A stretch of DNA of 64,000 nt from Mytilus edulis (lineage: Eukaryota; Mollusca; Bivalvia; Mytilida; Mytilidae). The notes beneath the pieces were generated by a model, which was not told the DNA's origin, ran no database searches, and worked only from the letters and a program-made list of their open reading frames with translations. The position numbers and the translations under genes were made by a program. Positions 52,190 to 63,987 of the stretch are shown one piece after another. The DNA lies in NCBI RefSeq assembly GCF_963676685.1, contig NC_092355.1, forward strand, positions 77,839,176 through 77,903,175, in the 5' to 3' direction. Every line of letters starts with the position of its first letter. Positions within the stretch are counted from its first letter, which is position 1.

Positions 52190-54112
52190 TTTTAGCTCAC
52201 CTGGCCTAAAAGGCCATGTGAGCTTTTCTCATCACTTGGCGTCCGTCGTCGTCGTCGTCGTCGACGTCGTCGTCGTCGACGTCGTCGTCGTCGTTAACAA
52301 TTTTTCAAACATCTTCTCCTCTGAAACTACTGAATGGATTTGAATGAAACTTAACATGATTGTTCCTTAGTATATCCTGCACAAAATGTGCGCTTCGATT
52401 TTTGATCCGTCAAAAAACATGGCCGCCGTTACTTAAAATAGAACATAGGGGTCAAATGCAGTTTTTGGCTTATATCTCAAAAACGAAAGCATTTAGAGCA
52501 AATCTGACATGGGGTAAAAATGTTCATTAGGTCAAGATCTATCAGCCCTGAAATTTTCAGATGAATCAAACAAACCATTGTTGGGTTGCTGCCACTTAAT
52601 TGGTAATTTTAAGGAAATTTTGCAGTTTTTGGTCATTATCTTGAATATTATTATAGATAAAGATAAACTGTAAACAGCAAAAAAGATCAGCAAAGTAAGA
52701 TCTACAAATAAGTTAATATGACCAAAATTGTCAATTGACCCCTTAAGGGGTTATTGTCCTTTAATGACAATTTTTCACAATTTGTTCATCATATTTGCTA
52801 ACTTTAAAAAATCTTCTCCTCTGAAACTACTGAATGGATTTGGTTAAAACTTAGCATGGTTGTTTCTTAGATTATCCTGCACAAAGTGTGTGCTTTGATT
52901 TTTGATCCGTCAAAAAACATGGCCGCCGTTACTTAAAATAGAACATAGGGGTCAAATGCAGTTTTTGGCTTATATCTCAAAAACGAAAGCATTAAGAGCA
53001 AATCTGACATGGAGTAAAAATGTTCATTAGATCAATATCTATCAGCCCTGAAAATTTCAGATGAATCAAACATCCAATTGTTGGGTTGCTGCCACTTAAT
53101 TGGTAATTTTAAGGAAATTTTGCAGTTTTTGGTCATTATCTTGAATATTATTATAGATAAAGATAAACTGTAAACAGCAAAAAAGATCAGCAAAGTAAGA
53201 TCTACAAATAAGTTAATATGACCAAAATTGTCAATTGACCCCTTAAGGGGTTATTGTCCTTTAATGACAATTTTTCACAATTTGTTCATCATATTTGCTA
53301 ACTTTAAAAAATCTTCTCCTCTGAAACTACTGAATGGATTTGGTTAAAACTTAGCATGGTTGTTCCTTAGATTATCCTGCACAAAGTGTGTGCTTTGATT
53401 TTTGATCCGTCAAAAAACATGGCCGCCGTTACTTAAAATAGAACATAGGGGTCAAATGCAGTTTTTGGCTTATATCTCAAAAACGAAAGCATTAAGAGCA
53501 AATCTGACATGGAGTAAAAATGTTCATTAGGTCAATATCTATCAGCCCTGAAATTTTCAGATGAATCAAACATCCAATTGTTGGGTTGCTGCCACTTAAT
53601 TGGTAATTTTAAGGAAATTTTGCAGTTTTTGGTCATTATCTTGAATATTATTATAGATAAAGATAAACTGTAAACAGCAAATATGATCAGCAAAGTAAGA
53701 TCTACAAATAAGTCAATTTGACCAAAATTGTCAATTGACCTCTTTAGGAGTTATTGCCCTTTAAAGACTTTTTTCACAATTTGTTCATCATGTTGACTTA
53801 CTTTAAAAAATCTTCTCTTATGAAACTGCTGTATCAATTTCAGCCAAACTTAGGCTAAATGAGTTTCAGAGTTTCAGAGTTTCAGAGTATCTAGTATAAA
53901 TTTTATATTTCATTTCCTTGTATGTCAAGAAACATAGCTCCTATGGCTAAAATAGAACATAGGAGAAAATGATTTTTTTTTGCTTTTGAAGAAAATAGGA
54001 CGATTCAAAGAACATTTAAATAAATTGAAAAGCTCAAATAATCATTGATGAGAGATTAAACCAAAAAAATTCAGGTGAGCGATTCAGGCTCTTGAGAGCC
54101 TCTTGTTTTTTT
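52190..54112. repeat. Large element with three 500-bp tandem units (GCTCACCTGG family), copy 1
   Basis: Opens TTTAGCTCACCTGGCCTAAA, then a GTC/GAC microsatellite (52225-52293). Units begin ATCTTCTCCTCTGAAACTAC at 52311, 52811 and 53311, with a diverged fourth near 53810. It closes CAGGTGAGCGATTCAGGCTC, TTGAGAGCCTC. Units 2 and 3 differ at only a few positions. An inverted relative lies at 62668-63815. Confidence 0.75.
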
Positions 54113-54234
54113 AAAGTTTCACCAAAAATCTTCAATGCACAATATTGCACAAAAGATTTGTAAGATATTTGACCACTTTTATTTTGTGTCAGAAACTTGT
54201 ATAAATGTTCACAATCCAAGTTCAGACAGTATCA

Positions 54235-55330
54235 AGCATAAATAGTGTGTCCAAATTGGCTCAAACTCTTCAGGATTCGACATCTGTGGTCGTACCAGGC
54301 TGCGATCAGCAAATCACTTTATCAAGATCTTTCACCGCATTTATTTTGTGTTAGCGAAGCTTTTTATTCCATTCTTCCGTTATGTCCCTTTATGACCTTG
54401 TGATATGGCTTAGGGGCATCATATGTGTCCCATGGACGCATTTCCCATTTTTTTTCGAGCCTTGTCGAAAAAGCGAGACATAGCGATCCTACATCCCGTC
54501 GGCGGCGTCCAGAAATATTCACTCTGTGGTTAAAGTTTTTGAAATTTTAACTTTCTTAAACTAACCTTGATTTCTACCAAACTTGGACAGAAGCTTGTTT
54601 ATGTTCATAAGATAGTATCCAGAAGTAAATTTTGTAAAAATTGAATTCCATTTTTTCCGTTTTTTACTTACAAAAAGTAAAATCACAAAAATACTGAACT
54701 CCGAGGAAAATTCAAAATAGGAAAGTCCCAATCAAATGGCAAAATCAAAAGTTTTTTTGTTGACCCTTAGCCTAAATGGACTTAGTTTTTCTGCCAGGAA
54801 ACATTACATTCACTCTATGGTTCAAGTTTTAAAAATTTTTAAAAACTTTCTTAAACTATCCTCGATTTGGACAGAAACTTGTTTATGATCATAAGATAGT
54901 ATTTTAATAGAAGTAAATTTTGAAAAACAAAATTTTTTTTCGTAATTTTCTTATAAATGGACTAATTTTTATACGACCGCAAAAATTGAAAATTTTTTGG
55001 TCGTATATTGGTATCACGTTGGCGTCGTCGTTTGCGTCGTCGTCCGGAGACATTTGGTTTTCGCACTATAACTTTAGTATAAGTAAATAGAAATCTATGA
55101 AATTTAAACACAAGGTTTATGACCACAAAAGGAAGGTTGGGATTGATGTTAGGAGTTTTGGTTCCAACAGTTTAGGGATTAGGGGCCAAAAAGGGCCCAA
55201 ATAAGCATTTTCTTGGTTTTAGCACTATAACTAACCAACTGATAAATTAAAACAATCTTTACCATTCAGTGATAACAAGCACTTTTTTTACATTTTAATA
55301 TTTTATGATGTATTTAAATGAGTAGTTATT
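54235..55330. repeat. Mosaic of family ends (CGAGACATAG and TATACGACCGC)
   Basis: GTGGTCGTACCAGGCTGCGA (54287 on) is a TATACGACC right end. GTCGAAAAAGCGAGACATAG starts a CGAGACATAG element (54455 on) with two ~290-bp units. TATACGACCGCAAAAATTG (54969 on) begins another TATACGACC copy with one core unit, ending ~55330. Confidence 0.6.
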
Positions 55331-55334
55331 GTTG

Positions 55335-55565
55335 GCCCCTAAACAAATATATACTAGATCAGTGATAATGAACGCCATACTAATTTCCAAATTGTACACA
55401 AGAAACTAAAATTAAAACAATACAAGACTAAAGGCCAGAGGCTCCTGACTTGGGACAGGCGCAAAAATGCGGCGGGGTTAAACATGTTTATGAGATCTCA
55501 ACCTTCCCCCTATACCTCTAACCAATGTAGAAAAGTAAACGCATAACAATACGCACATTTAAAAT
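55335..55565 (-). repeat. GAGAATGGAAATG-family repeat, copy 5 (distal half)
   Basis: GGCCCCTAAACAAATATATA, CTAGATCAGTGATAATG, CGCCATACTAATTTCCAAAT, then GGCTCCTGACTTGGGACAGG. Gives the uninterrupted insertion-site sequence for the element at 44920. Orientation continues that of copies 3-4 read forward from the TATATACTAG block. Confidence 0.55.
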
Positions 55566-55845
55566 TCGGTTCAAGAGAAGTCCGAGTTTGATGTCAGAAG
55601 ATGTAACCAAAGAAAATAAACAAAATGACAATAATACATAAATAACAACAGACTACTAGCAGTTAACTGACATGCCAGCTTCAGACTTCAATTAAACTGA
55701 TTGAAAGATTATGATTTCATCATATGAACATCAGGTACAATCCTTCCCGTTAGGGGTTTAGTCATTTTAAAAACTATACAGTATATTCAGCAAATAGATA
55801 TAAGAAGATGTGGTATGAGTGCCAATGAGAAAACTCTGTATCTAA

Positions 55846-56126
55846 GGGAGCTACCATTTGATTTTTATGGGGGGGCTAGGATGAAAAATTTTGTCCTGCT
55901 TTTTTTTTTTAGTTGTAATCTCTGTCCTGCCTTTTTATTTTTTACTCTATTCGGTCCTGCCTTTTTTTTTACTAGTTTATCCTGACTTTTTTTACACAAA
56001 TTGTCATCCTGCCTTTTTTTTTAACAAGTTTCTCATCCTGCCTTTTTTTTTACTCAAAACTCCTGTCCTGCCTATTTTTTTCAAATTTCATCCTAGCCCC
56101 CCCATAAAAATCAAATGGTAGCTCCC
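55846..56126. mobile_element. Poly-T/ATCCTGCC MITE, copy 1 (target duplication TAA)
   Basis: Ends GGGAGCTACCATTTGATTTT and AAAATCAAATGGTAGCTCCC are inverted, extending to CTAGGATGAAA/TTTCATCCTAG. TAA flanks both sides. The inside is a run of ATCCTGCC or GTCCTGCC boxes separated by T8-T10 tracts. A 76-codon frame (Phe/Leu-rich) is a shadow of the T tracts. Confidence 0.75.
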
Positions 56127-57029
56127 TAAATCACAATTTGTAAAAGTAAACCCATTATAGGTCGCAGTACGGTCTTCAACACGGAGTTTTGGCTCAATCA
56201 CAGCAACCTATTATGGTCCCAAAAATGACTAGTGTAAAACCATTCAAACGGGAAAACTAAAACACTTTTGAACATCAACATGCAAACGACAGCCACTGGA
56301 CATCGGTTCGTGACTTTGGACAAGTGCAATCACATGCAGCACATTTTAACGTTTTGATATGTTCCAACTTTCACCCTCAGTACGTAAACCAATAATGTAC
56401 ATCACAACATAGAAAGACACTATAAAATATCAATTGAAATGGATTAACTCAATCAAAAGACATATTAATACAAACAATTGAATATACACTGAACAAATGA
56501 ATTTGATCTATGACACAGTATAAACACGATACCAATCAAATAAGGGGGGAGATGTTAAACAATTTCAGAACGACAAACATAACCTTGAATAAAATGCGGC
56601 CAAATAGAATAATGCAAAATCTTATAAAAAAATCGACATTCTAATTAAAACTTTTTATAAAAATATCCTATCATTTTCACATTCAATAACCTCAAAATGC
56701 TTAGCAATCGTTACAAAACCAGAGCCTTGTTTTTGGTGCATTTTTTTTTTTCTGTGGTCGTGACAAGAAACGGATGAACTGTACATAACACTTGTTTCTT
56801 TTGCGTCTGTATCACTTTTGCCAAAATTGCAGATATCAACATTATTTCATCTTTCGTAGAAAAAATCCTTTTAAAAGATTTTCATACATCGTCTGTACTT
56901 CTTTATTAATCTTAATACTTGTAATTACTAGATCATTATTAAAGTTTGTGTCATGTGCTCTGGTTTTCATTAATTTTATAGTCATAGGCCTAGAATCACG
57001 TTTTGACTTCTGGATCCCAGTTATGGTCG
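56127..57029. other. Intergenic AT-rich stretch
   Basis: Starts with a fragment of the bivalve repeat that carries GTACGGTCTTCAAC. Beyond that, no exon or repeat was recognised. Confidence 0.4.
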
Positions 57030-57200
57030 CAGGGGCGGATGCAGGAATTTTCGAAAGGGCGGGTGCTAACCCAGGGGCAAACAGGGCAAAGGGGGGGGGT
57101 GCAAAACATATGTCCCGATACAAATGCATTGATCGGCAAAAATAAAGGGGGGGTGCGCACCCCGGAACCCCCCCCCCCCCCCCCCACTGGATCCGCCACT
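57030..57200. repeat. GGATCC-family MITE (copy 3) with long C/G runs
   Basis: GGGGCGGATGCAGGAATTTT and CCCCACTGGATCCGCCACTG are roughly inverse ends; the middle is GGGGGGGGTGCAAAAC and a C19-type run. Overlapping frames on both strands are artefacts of it. Confidence 0.6.
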
Positions 57201-58498
57201 GGGTCGTCAGGTTAACTAACATGTAACCTAATTTGCAATAACAAATAAGTGGCAACAGATCTTTCGCGATCATCAAAATGGGGAACCCGAATCTTTCACG
57301 ATCCCAAAAAATCATTTTTTTTTAATCTAACAAAATCTGTTAACTTTAAGCCTGTTTTAAGCCTTGTTTTTTCTCGGATACTGATCATAAAGTTGGACCA
57401 TTTTGTTTACATACATGCAGTTTTATTTTCCCGATATTTGTCATTATGATTGATTAAATTAGATAATTTACTCGATAAGATTTTCTTTACGCTCCTACGC
57501 GGGTTCTGTCTTGATCCAGGCTTAAGAATTGTGAACCCTTGTGTTCTTTCAATGATAAAACATATGGATTTTTTTTTATAGAACATCCAAAGCCTTTTCC
57601 CTTGTACTCTCATATTTGGCAATTTCGGTACTTGATAAATATAAGATGAAATCATGCAGTGCTAGAAATGATTTCCTTAAAACAAGTCTACAAATTTAGA
57701 TATTTTTTAAACAAATACAAATATGAACCAATTCAAGTACATATTTTAAGGTGTGCTCGACTTAAGTGACTCAGCACTATAGGTTTTATTTTTGAATTTA
57801 AAGGTTGTTTATGACTTTTATAAACAATAAATGCTAGCAAACAATAAATAAAAAAAAAAAAACAGGTGAGCCATCTACAGTATGCTTAAAAATTCATAAC
57901 AAAATATTTTTTTAAGAGGTTCATAACCCAGGAAAAAGGAAGAGAAGGGTCAACTCATAGGTCAACTTCAAATGGATTGATCGTAAACAAAAAGGGGGGT
58001 CCAACCCTAACCCACTTGGATCCACCACTGCGGTTTGTTAGGTTATCCCATAGATATATACATGATATAATACAATATTAAATTCCTAAACAACCTTTTT
58101 TGAGAAAAAAAAACAGGGCACTCATCTTTTGTTGATAGGTTTGTTAAATTGACTTCCAAATTTTTTCAAGTTTTGTCTCAGACTACTTGTGTTATAGTAG
58201 CCTCATGTTTTGTCAAATCAAGAGAAAGGGGGTGGGTCATAACCTTTGGCTAGCGAAGATGAGGTTTTGTGTTCAAGCTCGAAACATTGCAAAGCATGCT
58301 AAACACAAATATCAGAACGCATTCACCATGCAACTCTAGACTTTTCAAATACGTTTACTTCCGAATGGTTACTGTTTCAATATGGACGACGTGGAATGTT
58401 TCCTAAAGTTACAAAACTGAAAGTGTCTAACTATATATCTTCCTTTCAAATCTGAAATTTAAAAACAATATAAAATTTTAGTATAGTATCTTTTTAGT
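57201..58498. other. Region upstream of ABHD13
   Basis: AT-rich; contains one degenerate GGATCC-family end (58005-58030) and no other recognised feature. The ABHD13 promoter or a non-coding first exon may lie here but cannot be placed. Confidence 0.35.
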
Positions 58499-58736
58499 AT
58501 GAGTAAAAATGTTGAAATAGCAAAAGATCTTCATTCAGAGAAATCGACAACTGATTCTGCAACCAGGTCAAAGATGGGAAGAAAACTACAGATCGTCCGA
58601 TTTCTAGTCAGAATCTGTGTGGCAGTTGCAGCAAGATTTTGGAAGTTGTGTAGTTCAGCTTTACTAATATTGTTTTTGGTATATTGGTTCACTGGCGCCT
58701 TGATTGCTTTAGGATTTTTTATAGTGGCTGTGATAG
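58499..58736 (+). CDS. ABHD13: ABHD13 coding exon 1 (cytosolic tail and membrane anchor)
   Basis: ATG in context TTTAGTATGAG. Codes [20 protein letters not shown]..., then the membrane segment through FFIVAVI. Donor GTAATT after one base of Gly. An upstream in-frame start was not seen. Confidence 0.85.
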
Positions 58737-61068
58737 GTAATTTGTTTAAATACTGCCATCATACATGTATATTAGTAGCGCATATGTTGCGTCATGGTAG
58801 TACGCATCATCTGTAGACATTTGGTTTGGGGTTCGTGACAATAACTTTAGTATACATTATAAGTAAATAGAAATTTAAACACAACAAGAGGAAGGTTGGG
58901 ATTGATAAATAGGGGTTATAAATGGTCCTAACAATTTAGGAATTAGTGGCCAAAAAAGTGCATTTTTCTAGAAACTTCCAGACAATAATTATATCACAAG
59001 TTTTCATACCACTATGGGATGCTTCGGATTGACTTTGGGGGTTTATGGCTGAAACTGTAAAGGATTTAGGGGCAATAAGGGGGAAAACAAGTGTTTCCTG
59101 GTTAATGAATAATGGACAATTTAAAAACAGTGTAGGGGAGGTAATCGCAAACACATTTAAAGTAAAATGTTCTGTATGTTGGATTACCTCCCTTACACTG
59201 CTTTTTTTAAATTATATATTTTAAAGAAAGGTATTTTCTTGAGGTGATTAGGTGTCAATTTATTTTTAGAAGTTACTATTAAAGGAATATTAAATTTAGC
59301 CATGCTAATATATATCATTTTCTATTTTAAGACTTTTACCCTGTCTTTTCAAATAAAATCCTACATCTATGTGTACTGGTCGTGGACCAGTTACCGTAAC
59401 TTTTTGTCAGTATATTTCATTTATCTCCTTAATGTGAGAACATTCAAATCTATCCTTTGACAAGGAAAGTGGTTACCAAAAATACTTTTAATATTTCAAT
59501 TGACTAATACACAGACAATGACAGAAATTGCAGCTGTGTTTTTTTTATCTGGTTAATTTTAATGCATAGATGATAAATTGTACATATATTTCATGATTAT
59601 ATCCATTAGTTTACCATTCAATTTAACAAACTAACTTGTACATGTTGTAAAGATGTATTTTTCAATCCATAGGATATATGTTGTTATATATTTTGATATC
59701 CTACTTTTATTTACAGGTATATTTTTCAACGCACAGGACATGTTATTATATTACCCAGAGCAGCCACCAAACTCTAGACTTTATGTTATGTTACCAAATG
59801 CCTATCAAATGCCATATGAAAACCACTTTGTGAATACTAGTGATGGAGTGAAAATCAACTTAGTTTTAGTGAAACATCCAAAGCCAAACGTTCCAACCAT
59901 TATTTATTTCCATGGAAATGCTGGTAATGTTGGACACAGGTTTGTTAAGATCAAACATGTTATTGTTCTTCAATTGAAGCTATATCATGAAACTTTAAAA
60001 AGTACATGTCAAGGTCATTATATAGAACTTAAGTTACAATGTATGATGAAAATATATGTAGGTCACAGCATCTCAACAATAATACCTTATCAAAAAGTAT
60101 ATTGGAAGAAAAGACATTTAGGACTCGGCAACTCCAAATATTAGCTAAAAAACAGAGAGAAAAAATTAAAGTTAATGCAACTTAACAACAATAGCTAATA
60201 ATTTTATTTTGGATGTAACACGTCTTCTGGTTGGCTGACATCCTTTTGTTTATCATATCATAGACACAATTTACAGTCATTCCTTAAATAAAAAAGAACA
60301 TGTCAATGTACAATATATTGGAAGAAGAGAAATGTAGGTCACTCAACAATATAAGCAAATTAAAAGATATAGGAGAGTCCTGACCATTTGACAAGCACTT
60401 GTAAGGTATGACCCAATCTCTCACACTAGGTTCAAATAGACTTAAAAACTTGGGAGATGATATCTGGTGATGAAATAATTGACTTTGTACAGGAGCATAC
60501 ACACATAGAACATGTAGAAAGATTTAACTAGTTTTTTGGGTAAAGTGAAATTGTCCTTCTACAATTTTTTTTCTTCAGATGAAGTTTAAGGGAGCTACCA
60601 TTTGATTTTTATGAGGGGGGGGGGGGGGGCTAGGATGAAAAATTTTGTCCTGCATTTTTTTTTTAGTTGTAATCTCTGTCCTGCCTTTTTTTTTATTAGT
60701 TTATCCTGACTTTTTTTACCTAAATTGTCATCCTGCCTTTTTTTTTTGCAAAGTGTCTCATCCTGCCTTTTTTTTTTTACTTAAAACTCCTGTCCTGCCT
60801 ATTTTTTTCAAATTTCATCCTAGCCCCCCCATAAAAATCAAATGGTAGCTCCCTTAGATAAAAAGCTTACATTCTGTTATCTTGAGAATTTAATTTCAAA
60901 TTGTTTGTTTATATATAAATTTTACTTCTGTCATTGAAGTCTGTATATGTTTTGTTTTTGATTTCAGGTTGATGAATACTCATGCATTATTTGAACAGTG
61001 TAAATACAACATTTTGTTAGTAGAGTACAGAGGTTATGGTAAGAGTGAAGGTTCTCCAAGCGAAGGAG
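58499..61068 (+). CDS. ABHD13: ABHD13 (alpha/beta hydrolase domain protein 13), first three coding exons; 3' part outside the window
   Basis: Single-pass membrane serine-hydrolase-fold protein. Exons 58499-58736, 59717-59939 and 60968-61068 join in frame to 187 codons and then run off into an intron with no further exon before 64000. Residues 1-45 are hydrophilic and basic, followed by a strongly hydrophobic anchor (about 46-83, [20 protein letters not shown]). The hydrolase domain then has [33 protein letters not shown] (HGN oxyanion loop at residues 145-147) and [18 protein letters not shown]. All match human ABHD13 blocks ([39 protein letters not shown]). The GxSxG nucleophile, Asp and His lie beyond. 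The exon 3 edge is duplicated twice. Confidence 0.93.
58815..59090. repeat. TATACGACC-family core fragment in ABHD13 intron 1
   Basis: AATAACTTTAGTATACATTA, TAAGTAAATAGAAAT, AAGAGGAAGGTTGGGATTGA and GGAATTAGTGGCCAAAAAAG are the core-unit blocks of 6533-7450. Neither family end is present. Confidence 0.55.
59108..59212. repeat. Palindromic MITE with CAGTGTAGGGGAGGTAATC arms
   Basis: TTTAAAAACAGTGTAGGGGA, then GGTAATCGC, pairs with GGATTACCTCCCTTACACTG and CTTTTTTTAAA. ABHD13 intron 1. Confidence 0.6.
59717..59939 (+). CDS. ABHD13: ABHD13 coding exon 2
   Basis: Acceptor TTTATTTACAG. Codes [20 protein letters not shown], then [37 protein letters not shown] and [13 protein letters not shown]. 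Donor GTTTGT. Confidence 0.94.
60195..60275. repeat. Repeat shared (inverted) with 10020-10105
   Basis: ATTTTATTTTGGATGTAACA, CGTCTTCTGGTTGGCTGACA, then TAGACACAATTT resemble the reverse complement of CATAATT...CAGCCAATCAGAAGACATGT...CCAAAATTAAAAT. Confidence 0.45.
60590..60853. mobile_element. Poly-T/ATCCTGCC MITE, copy 2
   Basis: Same ends and interior as 55846-56126. Flanks TAA and TTA, an imperfect duplication. It lies in ABHD13 intron 2, 115 bp before exon 3. Confidence 0.72.
60968..61068 (+). CDS. ABHD13: ABHD13 coding exon 3
   Basis: Acceptor TTGATTTCAG. Codes [20 protein letters not shown], then [13 protein letters not shown]. Donor GTAAGT. Confidence 0.93.
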
Positions 61069-61275
61069 GTAAGTACAGCAGCAAGTATTTAAACAATGTA
61101 TAAAAAATAATATATGTTAGTAGAGTACAGAGGTTATGGTAAGAGTGAAGGTTCTCCAAGCGAAGGAGGTAAATACATCAGCAAGTATTAAAACAATGTA
61201 TTAAGAATAATATTTGTTAGTAGAGTAAGAGCTTATAGTAAGAGTGAAGGTTCTCCAAGTGAGGGAGTTTAATAT
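61069..61275 (+). repeat. Two extra copies of ABHD13 exon 3 donor half (100-bp period)
   Basis: TTAGTAGAGTACAGAGGTTA in the exon (TAGAGTAC at 61021) recurs at 61121 and, diverged, at 61221. Copy 2 keeps the coding part and a GTAAAT donor. Copy 3 has lost the donor (GAGGGAGTTTAAT) and has changes in the coding part. Confidence 0.88.
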
Positions 61276-61522
61276 ATTAGAAAGTACATGTATAAGAGTT
61301 GATTTTTACCAAAACAAAAAAATCCAGAGTATGATAAACTATTTTTCTATCTGTCCTTTTCTTCTAATAAAGTTAAACAATAGTTTATCATTTTGTTATC
61401 AAAGTCTGTATTAAGGAGGGTTGAGACAACATCAGGTGCTAAGTTCGTCAACAGTCTACTGAGGATGCATGTTAGAATGTTGGACTCTGATTAAGATTTA
61501 CAAGGATTGCCAGTATTATTCA

Positions 61523-62603
61523 GGCCTCTACAATAAAAAAATTTTCAACTTGTCCTGTAGGACAAGTATATACCAAAATTGACTTGTCCAAATGAAATTG
61601 TTACTTGTCCAAAAAATTTCTATGAAAAATAACATGAATAACCTTTTTACATTTTTAGTTGAAAAAAGGAGCAAAACGAATTTAAAAAATATAACAGAAT
61701 TTGATTTATTTCTTTTGAAATACTTTTCAAAACTATGAGTCAAGTAAAACTGCAAAACTAGTCATGTCACAGGAATTAGGTTCTAGTTTTCATCAATGCC
61801 AGTCTCATCAGACTCTAAACATGAGGCACCATCTGATAGGCCAATGTACACTCATTGGGTTTGTATCCTGTTTTTTTTTTAAGTTGAAAAAGCTTATTCA
61901 AATGCAATTAATAAAATAAGATAAGCCATCATAAGGTGTGATTGCCAATGAGACAACTCTCTGCAGTGCAAGAGACCAAATTACACAGAAATTAACAGCT
62001 ACAAGTATTGTTTTTTTCTCTCTCCTTATGATCAAATATGATTTTGTGAAATTTATGGCAAATAAAAAAAAATTGAAAAAAAAATACCAGTATGGTATTT
62101 ATTATAAGGAACAGAATAAGGTAGCAAAATGAGGTACTGTTTTGTCTTGGTCCCGAAATGTCTCCTGCCATGTCAAACTGTCTATCAATCATGTCGACTA
62201 AATATGTCTTCTATGGTGCCAAACTGTCTATTAAACTTTGAGCTGAATCTTTTGAGGTGACAACTGTCCTGTAAAGTTACCTTACCTACATGTACAAAGC
62301 GCATCATTGATTCTGATCAGTAAGACTGGTTTCCGAGAATAGTATACCTGTTAAAAAGTACATGACAAAGAACCAGTTAAATTGCTAGTAAACATGTTGA
62401 AGAAAGAGGCTTTGCATTTGAATAAACAGAATACAGAAGCATGTCAAATTAATATTTGTTTTCTTTTGTTTTTTGTTTATAAATTTATTTTCTGCAGAAT
62501 AATAATGTACTTGTCCCGACGGACAAGCTTGATACAGCTTTTACTTGTCCGACCTTTTTTCCCTCTGGTACTGGACAATCGGACAAGCGCTATTGTCGAG
62601 GCC
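61523..62603. mobile_element. GGCCTCTACAAT-ended element with ACTTGTCC boxes
   Basis: Ends GGCCTCTACAAT and ATTGTCGAGGCC are inverted. Subterminal ACTTGTCCTGTAGGACAAGT and ACTTGTCCGAC...GGACAATCGGACAAG boxes follow. The left half matches 35356-35835. Flanks TCA and TGA do not form a clean duplication. No transposase frame seen. ABHD13 intron 3. Confidence 0.6.
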
Positions 62604-62667
62604 TGATTATTGCTGAAGGTTGGAGGTTCTTTGGTTACTCGAGTCTGGCTTCCTTCACCAATTAAAC

Positions 62668-63815
62668 AAGAGGCTCTCAAGAGCCTGAATCGCTCACCTT
62701 AATTCTTTTGGTTAAATCTCTCATCAATGATTATTTTGGCTTTTCAATTTATTTAAATGTTTTTTGGATCGTCCTATTTTCTTCAAAAGCCAAAAAAAAT
62801 AATAATTTTCTCCTATGTTCTATTTTAGCCATAGGAGCTATGTTTCTTGACATACAAGGAAATAAAATATAAAATTTATACTAGATACTCTGAAACTCAT
62901 TTAGCCTAAGTTTGGCTGAAATTGATACAGCAGTTTCAAAGGAGAAGATTTTTTAAAGTAAGTCAACATGATGAACAAATTGTGAAAAAAGTCTTTAAAG
63001 GGCAATAACTCCTTAAGGGGTCAATTGACAATTTTGGTCAAATTGACTTAATTGAAGATCTTACTTTGCTGAACATTATTGCTGTTTACAGTTTATTTCT
63101 ATCTATAATTATATTCAAGATAATAAACAAAAACAGCAAAATTTACTTAAAATTATCAATTCAGGGGCAGCAACCCAACAACAGGTTGTCTGATTCATCT
63201 GAAAATTTCATGGCAGATAGATCTTGACCTGATAAACAATATTACACGTCAGATTTGCTCTAAATGCTTTGGTTTTTGAGTTATAAGCCAAAAACTGCAT
63301 TTGACCCCTATGTTCTATTTTTAGCAATGGCGACCATGTTTGTTGATAGAGCATAACTTCGGATACAATTTACAAACTAGATACCCTAAGGAACATTCAG
63401 TTAAAGTTTGGAAGTATTTGGCCCAGTAGTTTCAGAGGAGAAGATTTTTGTAAAAGATTACTAAGATTTACGAAAAATGGTTAAAAATTGACTATAAAGG
63501 GCAATAACTCCTAAAGGGGTCAACTGACCATTTCCGTCATGTTGACTTATTTGTAAATCTTACTTTGCTGAACATTATTCCTGTTTACAGTTTATCTCTA
63601 TCTATAATAATATTCAAGATAATAACCAAAAACAGCAAAATTTCCTTAAAATTACCAATTCAGGGGCAGCAACCCAACAACGGGTTGTCTGATTCATCTG
63701 AAAGTATTTGGCCCAGTAGTTTCAGAGGAGAAGATTCTTGAAATAGTTTACGACGACAGACGACGACGGACGCCAAGTGATGGCATAAGCTCACTTCGGG
63801 ACAGGTGAGCTAAAA
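62668..63815. repeat. GCTCACCTGG-family tandem element, copy 2 (inverted)
   Basis: Opens AAGAGGCTCTCAAGAGCCTG, AATCGCTCACC, and closes GACGACGGACGCCAAGTGAT, CACTTCGGGACAGGTGAGC. Two units of ~480-500 bp contain CAGCAACCCAACAACAGG. It is the reverse complement in plan of 52190-54112 but more diverged. Confidence 0.72.
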
Positions 63816-63987
63816 AAGGGGCATCACATAGCCAAGTTATCTGAAAGTGACGTTATCCACCAACGAACAAACAAAATAACCTCTTTTTGTTGTGTTCAAT
63901 TGCAATACTTCAGCAAACTTACCAACTTGTTGAACAAATTCTGTACTAGATCTAAAGGCACAAAATACACAAATCTGGTACTTGAGA

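Noticed and set aside
55891..56121. Phe/Leu-rich frames here and at 60645-60848
   Set aside because: By-products of poly-T tracts in the ATCCTGCC MITE.
56792..57315. 117- and 157-codon frames on both strands
   Set aside because: Half of each is the GGATCC-family MITE with C runs; no homology recognised and frames overlap on opposite strands.
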